Positions 27,335 through 35,119 of a DNA stretch of 64,000 bases are shown here, piece by piece. Under the pieces are notes generated by a model. That model searched no databases. It was not told the DNA's origin and saw nothing but the letters and a program-made list of their open reading frames with translations. How positions within the stretch are numbered: position 1 is the stretch's first letter; each line of letters begins with the position of its first letter. The DNA lies in the NCBI GenBank assembly GCA_036924855.1, contig JBAGRP010000001.1, positions 6,436,001 through 6,500,000 on the forward strand, given 5' to 3'. A program made the translations under genes and the position numbers. Source of the DNA: Nitrobacteraceae bacterium AZCC 2146. Lineage in GTDB: Bacteria > Pseudomonadota > Alphaproteobacteria > Rhizobiales > Xanthobacteraceae.

Positions 27335-28260
27335 AGCGTGATCTCCATACCATCGTGAGGCATCTGCCAGCCGGCGCTTTGCAGCTTCGCGCGCTCGGGC
27401 GAATCGTGCAGCAGCGCGGGGTTCGAATTGTTGATGTGCAGAAAAAACTTCCGCTCGATGTCAGCGTCGGCCAGCGCGGCGATCGCGCCGTCGGCACCTG
27501 ACATCGAGATATGCCCCATGCCCTGGCCGGTCTTGGTTCCCAAGCCAGCCGCGACCAATTCGTCGTCGCGCCAGACCGTGCCGTCGAAGAACACCAGCGG
27601 CGCGCCGGTGAGGCGTTCCTTCAACTCCGGCGTGACGCGGGCGCAGGCCGCGACAAAGTAAAAATACTGCCCGGTGGCCTTGTCGCCGATCCGCAGCCCG
27701 AGCGTATCGCCGTCGTCCTCGTCGCCGGCCGGATGCGCCTGGCCTTCGAGATACCACGCGCCTTTGCCTGGCACGACGAACGGCAAAACTTCGAGGCCCG
27801 AGGGCGCGCCATCCGGCAATCTCGGCTCGAAATTTTGGTCGACGGCAATGGCTTCGCGGCGCACGTTTTTCTCACTGAGCACGTTGAAGATGCTGTTGGT
27901 TTTCAGGATCGCGAGCACCCTTTGGTGCGCGTAGACAGTAAATGGCGAGCCTTCGCGCATCGACAAGAGCCCGGCGACGGCATCGACCTCGCCATTGGTC
28001 AGGATCACGCCGGCGATCGGCGTGTAGCGAAGCTGGCCGGTTTCAGGATGAAGTCTTGGCGTCGCAATCAATTGCTGACGCAAATCCGGCGAGGCGTTGA
28101 TCAAAAACCAATGCTCGTTATCGGCGCTGATTGCGATCGAGGCTTGCGTGCTTTGCAATTCAGGCCGGTCGCTGCGTGCCGCACAACAAATCATGCATCC
28201 GCAATTCCATTGCGGTATGCCGCCGCCAGCCGCGGCTCCAAGAACGATAACACGCAACAT
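27331..28260 (-). CDS. pqqB: PQQ biosynthesis protein PqqB
   Basis: Metallo-beta-lactamase-fold protein thought to hydroxylate the crosslinked Tyr of the PqqA-derived substrate. It has 309 residues, with the family start VIVLGAAAGGGIPQWNCGC, then INASPDLRQQL, LTNGEVDAVAGLLSLRE-type and FFDGTVWRDDEL segments. The ribosome site CAGGAGCG precedes the ATG. It is separated from pqqA by a gap with tandem repeats and a hairpin. Confidence 0.97.
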   Translation of the reverse strand: MLRVIVLGAAAGGGIPQWNCGCMICCAARSDRPELQSTQASIAISADNEHWFLINASPDLRQQLIATPRLHPETGQLRYTPIAGVILTNGEVDAVAGLLSMREGSPFTVYAHQRVLAILKTNSIFNVLSEKNVRREAIAVDQNFEPRLPDGAPSGLEVLPFVVPGKGAWYLEGQAHPAGDEDDGDTLGLRIGDKATGQYFYFVAACARVTPELKERLTGAPLVFFDGTVWRDDELVAAGLGTKTGQGMGHISMSGADGAIAALADADIERKFFLHINNSNPALLHDSPERAKLQSAGWQMPHDGMEITL

Positions 28261-28286
28261 GACATCGCTCCTGAACCCCGGCAGAG

Positions 28287-28317
28287 CGAGGCGCCTTCAT
28301 CGCGCGAAGACGCCTCG
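28287..28317 (-). terminator. Attenuator-like hairpin between pqqA and pqqB
   Basis: CGAGGCG and CTTC pair with GAAG and CGCCTCG around a seven-base loop, with one internal mismatch. It lies after pqqA and before the pqqB ribosome site and is not followed by a T-run. It could stabilise a short pqqA transcript or cause partial termination, which would let the peptide be made in excess of the enzymes. Confidence 0.55.
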
Positions 28318-28332
28318 TAAGCCAAGTCTTAG

Positions 28333-28362
28333 TCTGGTCTTACTTGGTCTGGTCTTACTTGC
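28333..28362. repeat. 15-bp tandem duplication at the pqqA stop
   Basis: Two near-identical 15-base units (TCTGGTCTTACTTGG and TCTGGTCTTACTTGC) lie head to tail. The second contains the pqqA stop codon on the minus strand, so the end of pqqA has been locally duplicated. The coding frame is not affected. Confidence 0.85.
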
Positions 28363-28435
28363 GTGCCGCGCAGGCGTACATGTTGATTTCCATGCCGACC
28401 GCGACTTCCACGATCTTTGGTGCTTTCCAAGCCAT
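28355..28435 (-). CDS. pqqA: PQQ precursor peptide PqqA
   Basis: A 26-residue peptide, translated here from the minus strand and short enough to be missed by gene finders. It begins MAWKAPKIVEV and ends CAARK; the conserved Glu and Tyr that become PQQ are E16 and Y20 (EINMY). Ribosome site GGAGA lies eight bases before the ATG. It stands at the head of pqqBCDE, the normal order. PqqE crosslinks E16 to Y20 and the product is then cut out by proteases. Confidence 0.96.
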   Translation of the reverse strand: MAWKAPKIVEVAVGMEINMYACAARK

Positions 28436-28655
28436 TTTGGTCTCCCACGAATTTGCAGCCAGAACGCTGCTACCGGTAACTCTAATCCCTGCTCAAAGGT
28501 TCGCCAACTGCTTCGTGAACACAATCTGCTTGTTAGAGTGCGGTGCACAATGGATTTGCGTTGCAGCATTGCAAAGAGTTGAACGTTCCACATATAGCGA
28601 AAGCGCGGTTCCGTTGCCGCTGTTCGTCGCTCCGCCATTGCCAGAGATTACCGAC
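28436..28655. promoter_or_regulatory. Divergent pqqA / DUF6894 upstream region
   Basis: 220 bases between the divergent starts of pqqA and the DUF6894 gene. It is less GC-rich than its surroundings and must hold the pqq promoter. I see no clear -35/-10 pair or dyad that I would defend. Confidence 0.4.
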
Positions 28656-28931
28656 ATGCCCCGTTATTTTTTCAACACGCGCCTCGGCACCGACCTGGTC
28701 GTCGATCCTGACGGCCAGCAGCTGCGCGATCCCGATCAGGCTTGGGAAACGGCGCGCGCCATGATTCAGCAGTTGTTGAAAACCGAAGGCACGCAGGCGG
28801 GTTTGTTGACGGCCGCGCTGGAAGTGACGGACGAGGCCGGCGAGATTGTGCTGGAATTTCCGTTCAGCGAAGCCTTGCTTGAAGAGGAAGCCTTGCTTGA
28901 AGAGACCGACATCTCTGCAACCAGGCATTGA
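28656..28931 (+). CDS. DUF6894 family small protein
   Basis: 91 residues. PRYFFNTRLGTDLVVDPDGQ and a DPDQAWETARAMIQQLL helix are the usual DUF6894 pattern of rhizobia-like genomes; the function is unknown. Near the C-terminus an 18-base unit is exactly duplicated in frame (28869-28904), giving EALLEE twice, so the acidic tail is longer than it would otherwise be. No partner is evident. Confidence 0.8.
   Translation: MPRYFFNTRLGTDLVVDPDGQQLRDPDQAWETARAMIQQLLKTEGTQAGLLTAALEVTDEAGEIVLEFPFSEALLEEEALLEETDISATRH
28869..28904 (+). repeat. In-frame 18-bp exact tandem repeat
   Basis: GAAGCCTTGCTTGAAGAG occurs twice without a gap and encodes EALLEE-EALLEE in the DUF6894 protein. This is a recent slippage or duplication. 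Confidence 0.9.
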
Positions 28932-29084
28932 TAGCATCGCTCCCGGGCATGTCTGCCCTGCGCACCCTCTAGATGTTTTCATTGTGCACGCAGCGCAAAA
29001 TACCACAAAGTGGAATCAGGAAGCCTTGGGGGCGTCGCATCGTTGCGGTCGCAAAGTAAGGAGCTTCCACATCAGGAGGAATTC

Positions 29085-30359
29085 ATGAAAACTTATGCGT
29101 CCGCACGGCAGGCTTTGCTTGCCGGAGCCTTTCTCAGTGCCTTCACGCTTGGCGCTGCCGCGCAGCAGCCCGCCAGTCCGCCCGCAGCACCGGCTCCTGC
29201 TGCCGCGCCCGCATTGCCGCCGGGTTCGCCCCTGATCGGCCGTCCCGCCGACAGCCCGGCCGCCGCAAAACTTGCGCCGGTGGCCGCGCCGCCGATCGCA
29301 TCCGCCGCCGACAAGCTGCCCACCGCAAAGCTCAAACTGCCGCCGGGATTCAACATCGAGGTCTATGCGGCCGGCATGGCCAATGCGCGCTCGATGCGTG
29401 AAGGCGACAAGGGCACCGTGTTCGTTGGCAGCCGCCTCGTCGACAAGGTCTATGCGGTCATCAACAAGGACGGCAAGCGATCGGTGAAGGTGCTGGCGTC
29501 GGGCCTCTATCGCCCGAATGGTCTCGCCTTCAAGGACGGCACGCTCTACATCGCCGAATTGTCGAAAATCTCCAAGATCGACAAGGTCGAGGACAATCTC
29601 GACAATCCGCCGAAGCCGACGATGATCTACGACAACCTGCCGAAGGACGAGGCCCACGGCTGGAAGTTCATCGGCATCGGCCCCGACAACAAGCTCTACA
29701 TTCCTGTCGGCCAGCCCGGCAACAACGTGCTGCATGACGACGCGCACGGCCAGATTCGCCGTATCAATCTCGACGGCTCGGGCGCTGAGGTGGTGGCGAA
29801 GGGCGTTCGCAACACCGTTGGCTTCGACTGGAATCCGGAGACCAAGCAGTTGTACTTCACCGACAACGGCCGCGACTGGCTGTCGGAGAGCGTGCCGGAG
29901 GACGAACTCAACCGCGTCAGCAAGGTCGGCGAGGATTTCGGCGCGCCCTATTGCTACCAGGGCACGGTGCTCGATGCCGACTTCGGCTGGGGCAAGTCCT
30001 GTGCCGATTACACCGCACCGGTCGGCTTGATGGGGCCGCACACCGCAGCACTCGGCATGCGCTTCTACACCGGCAAGATGTTCCCGGCCGCCTACAAGAA
30101 TGTGATCTTCGTGGCGCGTCACGGCTCCTGGAACAAGTCGGCGAAGATGGGCGGCGATATCGTGGTCGTGAAGCTGAACAAGGACGGCACCGTGAAATCG
30201 ACCGAACCGTTCCTGACCGGCTTCATCGAGAACAACAACTATGTCGGCCGCCCGGTCGATGTGCTGCCGATGAAGGATGGATCGTTGCTGGTGTCCGACG
30301 ACTGGAACGGCGCGGTCTATCGCATCACCTACGGCAAGCCGAAGGTGGCTGTTAACTAA
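29085..30359 (+). CDS. PQQ-type sugar dehydrogenase (L-sorbosone dehydrogenase-like)
   Basis: Periplasmic six-bladed beta-propeller of the glucose/sorbosone dehydrogenase family, expected to oxidise an aldose or sorbosone with PQQ and pass electrons to a c-type cytochrome. It is 424 residues from the ATG at 29085 behind a perfect AGGAGG. Residues 1-26 are a signal peptide, followed by a Pro/Ala-rich linker to about 70. The propeller includes LKLPPGFNIEVYA, GLYRPNGLAFKDGTLYIAEL, GVRNTVGFDWNP, FTDNGRDWL and FVARHGSWNKS. The pqq operon and a cytochrome gene beside it support the PQQ assignment; the substrate is not known. Confidence 0.88.
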   Translation: MKTYASARQALLAGAFLSAFTLGAAAQQPASPPAAPAPAAAPALPPGSPLIGRPADSPAAAKLAPVAAPPIASAADKLPTAKLKLPPGFNIEVYAAGMANARSMREGDKGTVFVGSRLVDKVYAVINKDGKRSVKVLASGLYRPNGLAFKDGTLYIAELSKISKIDKVEDNLDNPPKPTMIYDNLPKDEAHGWKFIGIGPDNKLYIPVGQPGNNVLHDDAHGQIRRINLDGSGAEVVAKGVRNTVGFDWNPETKQLYFTDNGRDWLSESVPEDELNRVSKVGEDFGAPYCYQGTVLDADFGWGKSCADYTAPVGLMGPHTAALGMRFYTGKMFPAAYKNVIFVARHGSWNKSAKMGGDIVVVKLNKDGTVKSTEPFLTGFIENNNYVGRPVDVLPMKDGSLLVSDDWNGAVYRITYGKPKVAVN

Positions 30360-30370
30360 GCGTCCTTCGC

Positions 30371-30500
30371 TGTCATTCCGGGGCAGGTCGAACCGCGAAG
30401 CGGGTCGGCCTGAACCCGGAATCCGGAAGTGCCCTATCACATCGAGATTCCGGGTTCGCGATGCGCCGCCTACGGCGTCGCCTCGCGCCCCGGAATGACG
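30371..30500. repeat. Dispersed palindrome, family C copy 1
   Basis: Bounded by GTCATTCCGGGG and CCCCGGAATGAC, with GAACCCGGAATCCGG and GATTCCGGGTTCG as internal mirrored parts. It fills the gap between the sugar dehydrogenase and cytochrome genes. A second copy lies at 31186. Confidence 0.85.
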
Positions 30501-30525
30501 AGCAGAAAGTCGAAAGAAGCAGACG

Positions 30526-31092
30526 ATGCGCCGACTTGCCATCATCGTGTTATCGCTCTTCATCACCTCACCACTATCCGCCGAGACCATCGCCGAGCGC
30601 GCCGCGCCTTGCCTCGCTTGCCACGGCGAAAAGGGCCAGTCCGAAACCGAGAACATTCCCTCGCTTGGCGCCCAGCAGCCGGCCTATGCACTGATTCAGC
30701 TGTTCATGTTTCGCGAGAAGCTGCGCACCTTCGAGCCGATGAACGAGATGGCGAAGGATCTCACCGACGACGACCTGCGGACGTTCTCGGATTATCTCGG
30801 GACGCTGCCGAAGCCGGCGCCGCCGACGGAGGCCGGCGATCCCGCGCGGATGGCGAGCGCGAAGGCGCTCACCGCGCAGTTTCGCTGCGACTCCTGTCAC
30901 AACGCCGATTTCTCCGGCCGCGACAACATTCCGCGCATCGCCAATCAGCGCGAGGACTACCTCGTCAAGACGATGAAGGAATACAAGGACAACTCCCGCC
31001 ACGGCTACGACGCCACCATGGCGGACGTGCTGCAGTCGGTCACCGAGGCGCAGATCGGCGACCTCGCTTATTTCCTCGCCCGCGTGCACTAG
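30526..31092 (+). CDS. Dihaem cytochrome c (c4-like)
   Basis: 188 residues with a signal peptide ([19 protein letters not shown]) and two class I haem sites, CLACH (C29, C32, H33) and CDSCH (C121, C124, H125), each in a separate half. It resembles periplasmic cytochrome c4/c553 proteins. Following the PQQ-type dehydrogenase, it is the obvious electron acceptor for it, passing electrons to a terminal oxidase. That pairing is inferred from position. Confidence 0.9.
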   Translation: MRRLAIIVLSLFITSPLSAETIAERAAPCLACHGEKGQSETENIPSLGAQQPAYALIQLFMFREKLRTFEPMNEMAKDLTDDDLRTFSDYLGTLPKPAPPTEAGDPARMASAKALTAQFRCDSCHNADFSGRDNIPRIANQREDYLVKTMKEYKDNSRHGYDATMADVLQSVTEAQIGDLAYFLARVH

Positions 31093-31185
31093 AGCGCCGG
31101 GCCTTAGCGTCGCAGTTTCGTAGTTTCGCAGCCCGGATGGAACGAAGCGAAATCCGGAATTCGCGTAACGGCACAGCCCCTCGCT

Positions 31186-31312
31186 TGTCATTCCGGGACG
31201 CGCCTTGGTCGGCGATAGCCGACCAAGGCGCGGGCCCGGAATCCATAACCACCGTCGAGAATATGGATTCCGGGCTCGCTCGCAGCTGGCGCTGCTCGCG
31301 CCCCGGAATGAC
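31186..31312. repeat. Dispersed palindrome, family C copy 2
   Basis: Bounded by TGTCATTCCGGG and CCCCGGAATGACA. It contains a strong inner hairpin, GCGCCTTGGTCGGC mirrored by GCCGACCAAGGCGC around GATA, and GGAATCCATA mirrored by TATGGATTCC. It is the same family as 30371-30500 with a different centre. Confidence 0.85.
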
Positions 31313-31375
31313 AACCGGGGATGTCGAAGAAAAATCCTATCAGTTCATTGACAACAATCCTATCTTGATTATATT

Positions 31376-31768
31376 CCCCTGCATCCCGTTCGCGAGGGGC
31401 GCTTCATGAGGCGTCTTGCGGTGGAATTGGGAATGCGGCGCCTGCGGGCGTGGGGAGGACGTATCCCTGCGCACCCGGGAGGCCCTGGGTAGCCGTCCGA
31501 CCCCGCTACGGGGGTCTGCTCTTCGTGAGCTGGACGGGTGCGGGTGAAGGCGGGCGAAAGCCGGCCGGATAGATGCCCAGTACCCGGAAGCACGGCCCCA
31601 GGGACAGAAATCGCCCATAGCAGCCGCAGGCTGCGTAAACTTGCCTGCGATGTGGCGCGCCGAAAGGCGTTGCGCGGTCTCAGCTTTGTCGCCGATGCGG
31701 CGGAGCGGATCGCGACACTATTACGCCGCGCCTTTCGGCGCGCTGCCACCCCTCATGGTTTCGAGGGG
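31376..31768. repeat. Structured non-coding block with mirrored ends
   Basis: Both ends carry a CCCCT...AGGGG stem (31376-31399 and 31749-31768). Inside, GTGGCGCGCCGAAAGGCG (31652-31669) is mirrored by CGCCTTTCGGCGCGCTGCCAC (31729-31749). The left end, CATCCCGTTCGCGAGGGGCG, resembles the start of a dispersed element I recall from Bradyrhizobium genomes. It could be a degenerate mobile or structured RNA element; no transposase is present. Confidence 0.5.
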
Positions 31769-31813
31769 AAACCACCCGCAAAACTCGGGCTCGATGAGCC
31801 GCGAGAATGCGGT

Positions 31814-31847
31814 GGCTTGGCAGTTTGAAGAGGCTTGGCTGTTTGAA
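31814..31847 (+). repeat. 16-bp direct repeat before the amidase gene
   Basis: GGCTTGGCAGTTTGAA and GGCTTGGCTGTTTGAA differ by one base and are 18 bases apart, about 70 bases before the amidase ATG. They could be a tandem activator site or a local duplication. Confidence 0.5.
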
Positions 31848-31918
31848 TCTGCCGATTGGGGCACATTGGCCTTATCGCTCCGGCTGCGATAACAAGCGGG
31901 CGACCCATGGAGTGATGC

Positions 31919-33322
31919 ATGAACGATCTCTGGCGTTTGTCGGCCGCCGACCTGGCCGCGCTGATTCGAGACCGCAAGGTTTCGGCGAAGGAAGCTGCCG
32001 TCGCAGGGCTCGAGCGGCTTGACGCCGTCAATCCGGCGATCAATGCGGTGGTCGATTATCGGTCCGAGGACGTGTTGGCGCAGGCTGGCGTCATCGATGC
32101 TGCTATCGCGCGCGGCGATAATGTCGGGCCGCTCGGCGGCGTGCCGGTGACCGTGAAGGTCAATATCGATTACGAAGGTTATGCCACCAGCAATGGCGTG
32201 AAGATTCAGAGCGAGATCATCGCCAAGCATAACAGCCCGGTGATCGACAATCTGCGCAAGGCCGGCGCGGTGATTCTCGGCCGCACCAATTGCCCGGCCT
32301 TTTCCTATCGCTGGTTCACCACCAACCTTTTGTATGGCGACACCAGAAATCCGCGCGATCCCGGCCTGACGCCGGGCGGCTCGTCCGGCGGCGCGGCATC
32401 GTCGGTGGCCGCCGGCATCGGCCATATCGCCCATGGCACCGACATCGCCGGCTCGATCCGCTATCCCGCTTATGCCTGCGGCGTGCACGGCCTGCGCCCG
32501 ACGGTGGGGCGCATCGCCGCCTACAACGCCGCGCTGCCGGAACGCATCATCTCCGGACAGATCACCGCAGTCTCAGGTCCGCTGGCGCGCACCATCGGCG
32601 ATATCCGGCTTGGCCTCGCGGCGATGTCGCAGCCGGATGTGCGCGATCCCTGGTGGGTGCCGGCGCCGCTGGAGGGGCCGCCGATGCCGAAGCGCGCAGC
32701 TTTGTGCTTGCGGCCCGATGGTCTTGAGATTTCCGCCGAGGTGGAAGCCGCGGTGCGCGACGCCGGCAAGCGGCTGGAGCGGGCAGGGTGGATCGTCGAG
32801 GAGATCGAGAACACGCCAGCACTGCGCGAGGCCGCCGATCTGCAGACGCAGATCTGGTTCGGCGATGGTTTTCAGGGAATGATGGACGCGGCCGAACGCG
32901 AAGGCGATCCCGGCGCGCTGGCTTGTTTGCGCGGCAACAAGCGCAAGCTGGCGGGTTTCGAGGACGGAGGTCTCTCCAGGGCGCTGGTGCGCCGCTCCAC
33001 CTTTGTCCGCGACTGGCAATTGTTTCTGCAGACCTATGCGGTGGTGCTGATGCCGGTGTCCGGCGAATTGCCGTTCGCCGATGGTCTGGATATGCGCGAC
33101 GAGGAATCATTCGAACGCGTCTGGCGGGCGCAGATGCCGCAGATCGGAATTCCCTTCATGGGGCTGCCGGCTCTGGTAGTCTCCACCGGACTGGTCGGGC
33201 GCACGCCGACCGGCGTACAGATCGTCGCCGGCCGCTACCGCGAGGATCTGTGCCTGCTGGCAGGCGAGGCGATCGAGGCTGGCGGCACGCCGGTGTCGCC
33301 GATCGATCCCGCCACGGCGTGA
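31919..33322 (+). CDS. Amidase signature family protein
   Basis: Amide hydrolase of the Ser-cisSer-Lys type, 467 residues, cytoplasmic. The triad is K80 (PVTVKVNID), S155 (TPGGSSGGAASS) and S179 (GTDIAGSIRYPA). The substrate is unknown; relatives are often labelled GatA-like or indoleacetamide hydrolase-like, and there is no gatB/gatC nearby, so it is not the tRNA amidotransferase. It ends 20 bases before the peroxidase gene. It lies outside the operator-marked region that follows, so I do not assign it to that pathway. Confidence 0.88.
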   Translation: MNDLWRLSAADLAALIRDRKVSAKEAAVAGLERLDAVNPAINAVVDYRSEDVLAQAGVIDAAIARGDNVGPLGGVPVTVKVNIDYEGYATSNGVKIQSEIIAKHNSPVIDNLRKAGAVILGRTNCPAFSYRWFTTNLLYGDTRNPRDPGLTPGGSSGGAASSVAAGIGHIAHGTDIAGSIRYPAYACGVHGLRPTVGRIAAYNAALPERIISGQITAVSGPLARTIGDIRLGLAAMSQPDVRDPWWVPAPLEGPPMPKRAALCLRPDGLEISAEVEAAVRDAGKRLERAGWIVEEIENTPALREAADLQTQIWFGDGFQGMMDAAEREGDPGALACLRGNKRKLAGFEDGGLSRALVRRSTFVRDWQLFLQTYAVVLMPVSGELPFADGLDMRDEESFERVWRAQMPQIGIPFMGLPALVVSTGLVGRTPTGVQIVAGRYREDLCLLAGEAIEAGGTPVSPIDPATA

Positions 33323-33342
33323 TCGCGAGCGAGGCAACAGCA

Positions 33343-33819
33343 ATGGCAGGCATTTACGATTTCTCCGCGAAGACCTTGGCTGGCGAGGATGTCTCGCTGC
33401 GGCAGTTCGAGGGCAAGGTGCTGCTGATCGTCAACACCGCCAGCGCCTGCGGATTCACGCCGCAATACAGCGGCCTTGAGGAGCTGCATGAAATGCTGGC
33501 GCCAAGGGGCTTTGCGGTGCTCGGATTCCCGTGCAACCAGTTCGGCGGCCAGGAGCCGGGCGATTCCCGGCAGATCGAAGCCTTCTGCGAGACCAACTAC
33601 AGCGTTACCTTCCCGATGTTCGAGAAGATCGACGTCAATGGAAGCAACGCACATCCATTGTATAATTTCCTGAAATCTGAAAAGTCGGGATTGCTGGGTT
33701 CGGCGATCAAATGGAATTTCACCAAGTTCCTGATCGACCGTTCCGGCCGGGTCGTCGCGCGGTATGCGCCGACCGCCAAACCTGAATCGCTAAAAGAAGA
33801 AATCGAGGCGCTGCTATGA
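33343..33819 (+). CDS. Glutathione peroxidase family protein
   Basis: Thiol peroxidase of 158 residues that reduces hydroperoxides, probably with thioredoxin or glutathione. The family catalytic residues are visible: C36 in NTASACGFTP, the Gln in FPCNQFGGQEPG and the Trp in KWNFTKFLID. It is a Cys-type enzyme, not a selenoprotein. A second Cys lies in FCETNYS, as in thioredoxin-dependent members. Its stop overlaps the next ATG. Confidence 0.93.
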   Translation: MAGIYDFSAKTLAGEDVSLRQFEGKVLLIVNTASACGFTPQYSGLEELHEMLAPRGFAVLGFPCNQFGGQEPGDSRQIEAFCETNYSVTFPMFEKIDVNGSNAHPLYNFLKSEKSGLLGSAIKWNFTKFLIDRSGRVVARYAPTAKPESLKEEIEALL

Positions 33820-34076
33820 CTGACAACAACGACGCGATCACCGAATTGCCCGATCGTCTTTCCACCGATCCGCGCAGTCCCTTTTACAACGCCGAAGTGC
33901 TGCAGCGCGATGTCGGGATTCGCTTCAAGGGCGCCGAGAAGACCAATGTCGAAGAATATTGCGTCAGCGAAGGCTGGGTGAAGGTGCCCGCCGGCGCGGC
34001 GAAGGACCGGTTCGGCAACCCGCTGATGATCAAATTGACCGGTCCGGTCGAGCCTTATTTCCGTCCCAAGGCCTGA
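33816..34076 (+). CDS. DUF3297 family protein
   Basis: 86 residues. LPDRLSTDPRSPFYNAEVL, GIRFKGAEKTNVEEYCVSEGW and a GNPLMIKL-GPVEPYF end make the DUF3297 pattern, with no known function. The ATG overlaps the peroxidase stop (ATGA), so the two are co-translated; a stress role is only a guess from that neighbour. Confidence 0.88.
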   Translation: MTDNNDAITELPDRLSTDPRSPFYNAEVLQRDVGIRFKGAEKTNVEEYCVSEGWVKVPAGAAKDRFGNPLMIKLTGPVEPYFRPKA

Positions 34077-34157
34077 AAACGGGGCGAAATGCTTGCGGCG
34101 AACCCGTGGCGGGATCGCGGCAGGGGCTGACTAGCAAAAAGGCGCTCTCCGCATAAA

Positions 34158-34180
34158 TTTGAAGCTTAAAACAATTGCGG
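34158..34180 (+). promoter_or_regulatory. Putative operator a (importer operon)
   Basis: TTTGAAGCTTAAAACAATTG, then CGG. The first 14 bases form a near-perfect dyad (TTTgAAGCTTaAAA). It lies 88 bases before the ATPase ATG. It is nearly the same as the site at 38185 before the matching binding protein. Confidence 0.65.
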
Positions 34181-34267
34181 TTTGCCGCTATGCTTTAGGG
34201 GTGAGCAGGATGGACTCGGCCGAGCCGTCGTGGTTGCAATGCGTTCATGGCCAATGAAGGACCGGGA

Positions 34268-35119
34268 ATGAAGGTGGTGTCGCTGCGATCGGACGCTCTC
34301 GCCGAGTCAGAACCGCTGTCCGGCCTCAAGCCGGCGTCGGCGATGATCCACATCGACCAGGTCTCGCAACGATTCCAGACCTCCGGCCGGCAAAGCCATC
34401 TGGCGCTGTCGGATATTTCGCTGACCATCGACGATGGCGCTTTCGTTTCGATCCTCGGCCCGTCCGGCTGCGGCAAGTCCACGCTGCTTTATATCGTCGG
34501 CGGCTTCGTCAGCCCGAGCGACGGCGTCGCCAAGGTCAAGGGCAAGGCGATCACGGGTCCGGGTCCGGATCGCGGTCCGGTGTTTCAGGAATTCGCGCTG
34601 TTTCCCTGGAAGAACGTGCTCGGCAATGTGATGTACGGCTTGCGCCAGCAGGGCGTGAAGCGCTCCGAGGCGGAAGCCAAAAGCCGCAAGCTGCTCGAAA
34701 TGGTCGGGCTCAAGGGCTACGAGAATTTTTATCCGAAGGAACTCTCCGGCGGCATGAAGCAGCGCGTCGCGATCGCGCGCACGCTGGCCTACAATCCCGC
34801 CGTCCTCCTGATGGACGAGCCGTTCGGTGCGCTCGATGCGCATACCCGCACCCGGCTGCAGAACGATCTGCTCAGCATCTGGGAGCGCGACCGCAAGACC
34901 GTTCTGTTCGTCACCCACTCGGTCGAGGAAGCCGTGTTCCTGTCCGACAAGGTGGTGGTGATGACCCGCTCGCCGGGCCGCATCAAGGTGGTGGTCGATA
35001 TCGACCTGCCGCGGCCGCGCAAACGCGCCGAACTGCTGCTCGATGCGCGTTACCAGAAATACGTCGTCGATATCGAGAAGTTGATCGACGACACCGGCGA
35101 AGACGAGATCCACGCATGA
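34268..35119 (+). CDS. ABC transporter ATPase, SsuB/TauB type
   Basis: Energy subunit of an importer for organic anions such as sulfonates or aromatic acids. From the ATG at 34268 (AAGGA ribosome site) it has 283 residues; an ATG seven codons upstream lacks such a site. Motifs are Walker A GPSGCGKS (64-71), signature LSGGMKQR (159-166), Walker B LLMDEP (180-185) and H217. Its stop overlaps the first permease gene. The substrate is inferred from the aromatic cluster, not from the sequence. Confidence 0.93.
   Translation: MKVVSLRSDALAESEPLSGLKPASAMIHIDQVSQRFQTSGRQSHLALSDISLTIDDGAFVSILGPSGCGKSTLLYIVGGFVSPSDGVAKVKGKAITGPGPDRGPVFQEFALFPWKNVLGNVMYGLRQQGVKRSEAEAKSRKLLEMVGLKGYENFYPKELSGGMKQRVAIARTLAYNPAVLLMDEPFGALDAHTRTRLQNDLLSIWERDRKTVLFVTHSVEEAVFLSDKVVVMTRSPGRIKVVVDIDLPRPRKRAELLLDARYQKYVVDIEKLIDDTGEDEIHA

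Larger units (their letters stand above)
31093..31918. other. 826-base gene-free stretch rich in inverted repeats
   Basis: I see no convincing protein gene here. From 31186 to 31312 it holds a family C palindrome. From 31376 to 31768 it holds a structured block listed separately. Just before the amidase gene there is a direct repeat (31814-31847). The amidase promoter must lie near the right end. Confidence 0.75.

Noticed and set aside
31340..31892. Several short open frames in the gene-free stretch
   Set aside because: They overlap each other on both strands, lack ribosome sites and lie in inverted-repeat DNA; none resembles a protein family.
31919..33322. Amidase as GatA subunit of the tRNA amidotransferase
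   Set aside because: No gatB or gatC is adjacent, and the neighbours are a peroxidase and a DUF3297 gene.
34191..34203. CTTTAGGGGTGAG as a tenth operator
   Set aside because: Only the left half agrees with the motif; the TAAAA half is missing.
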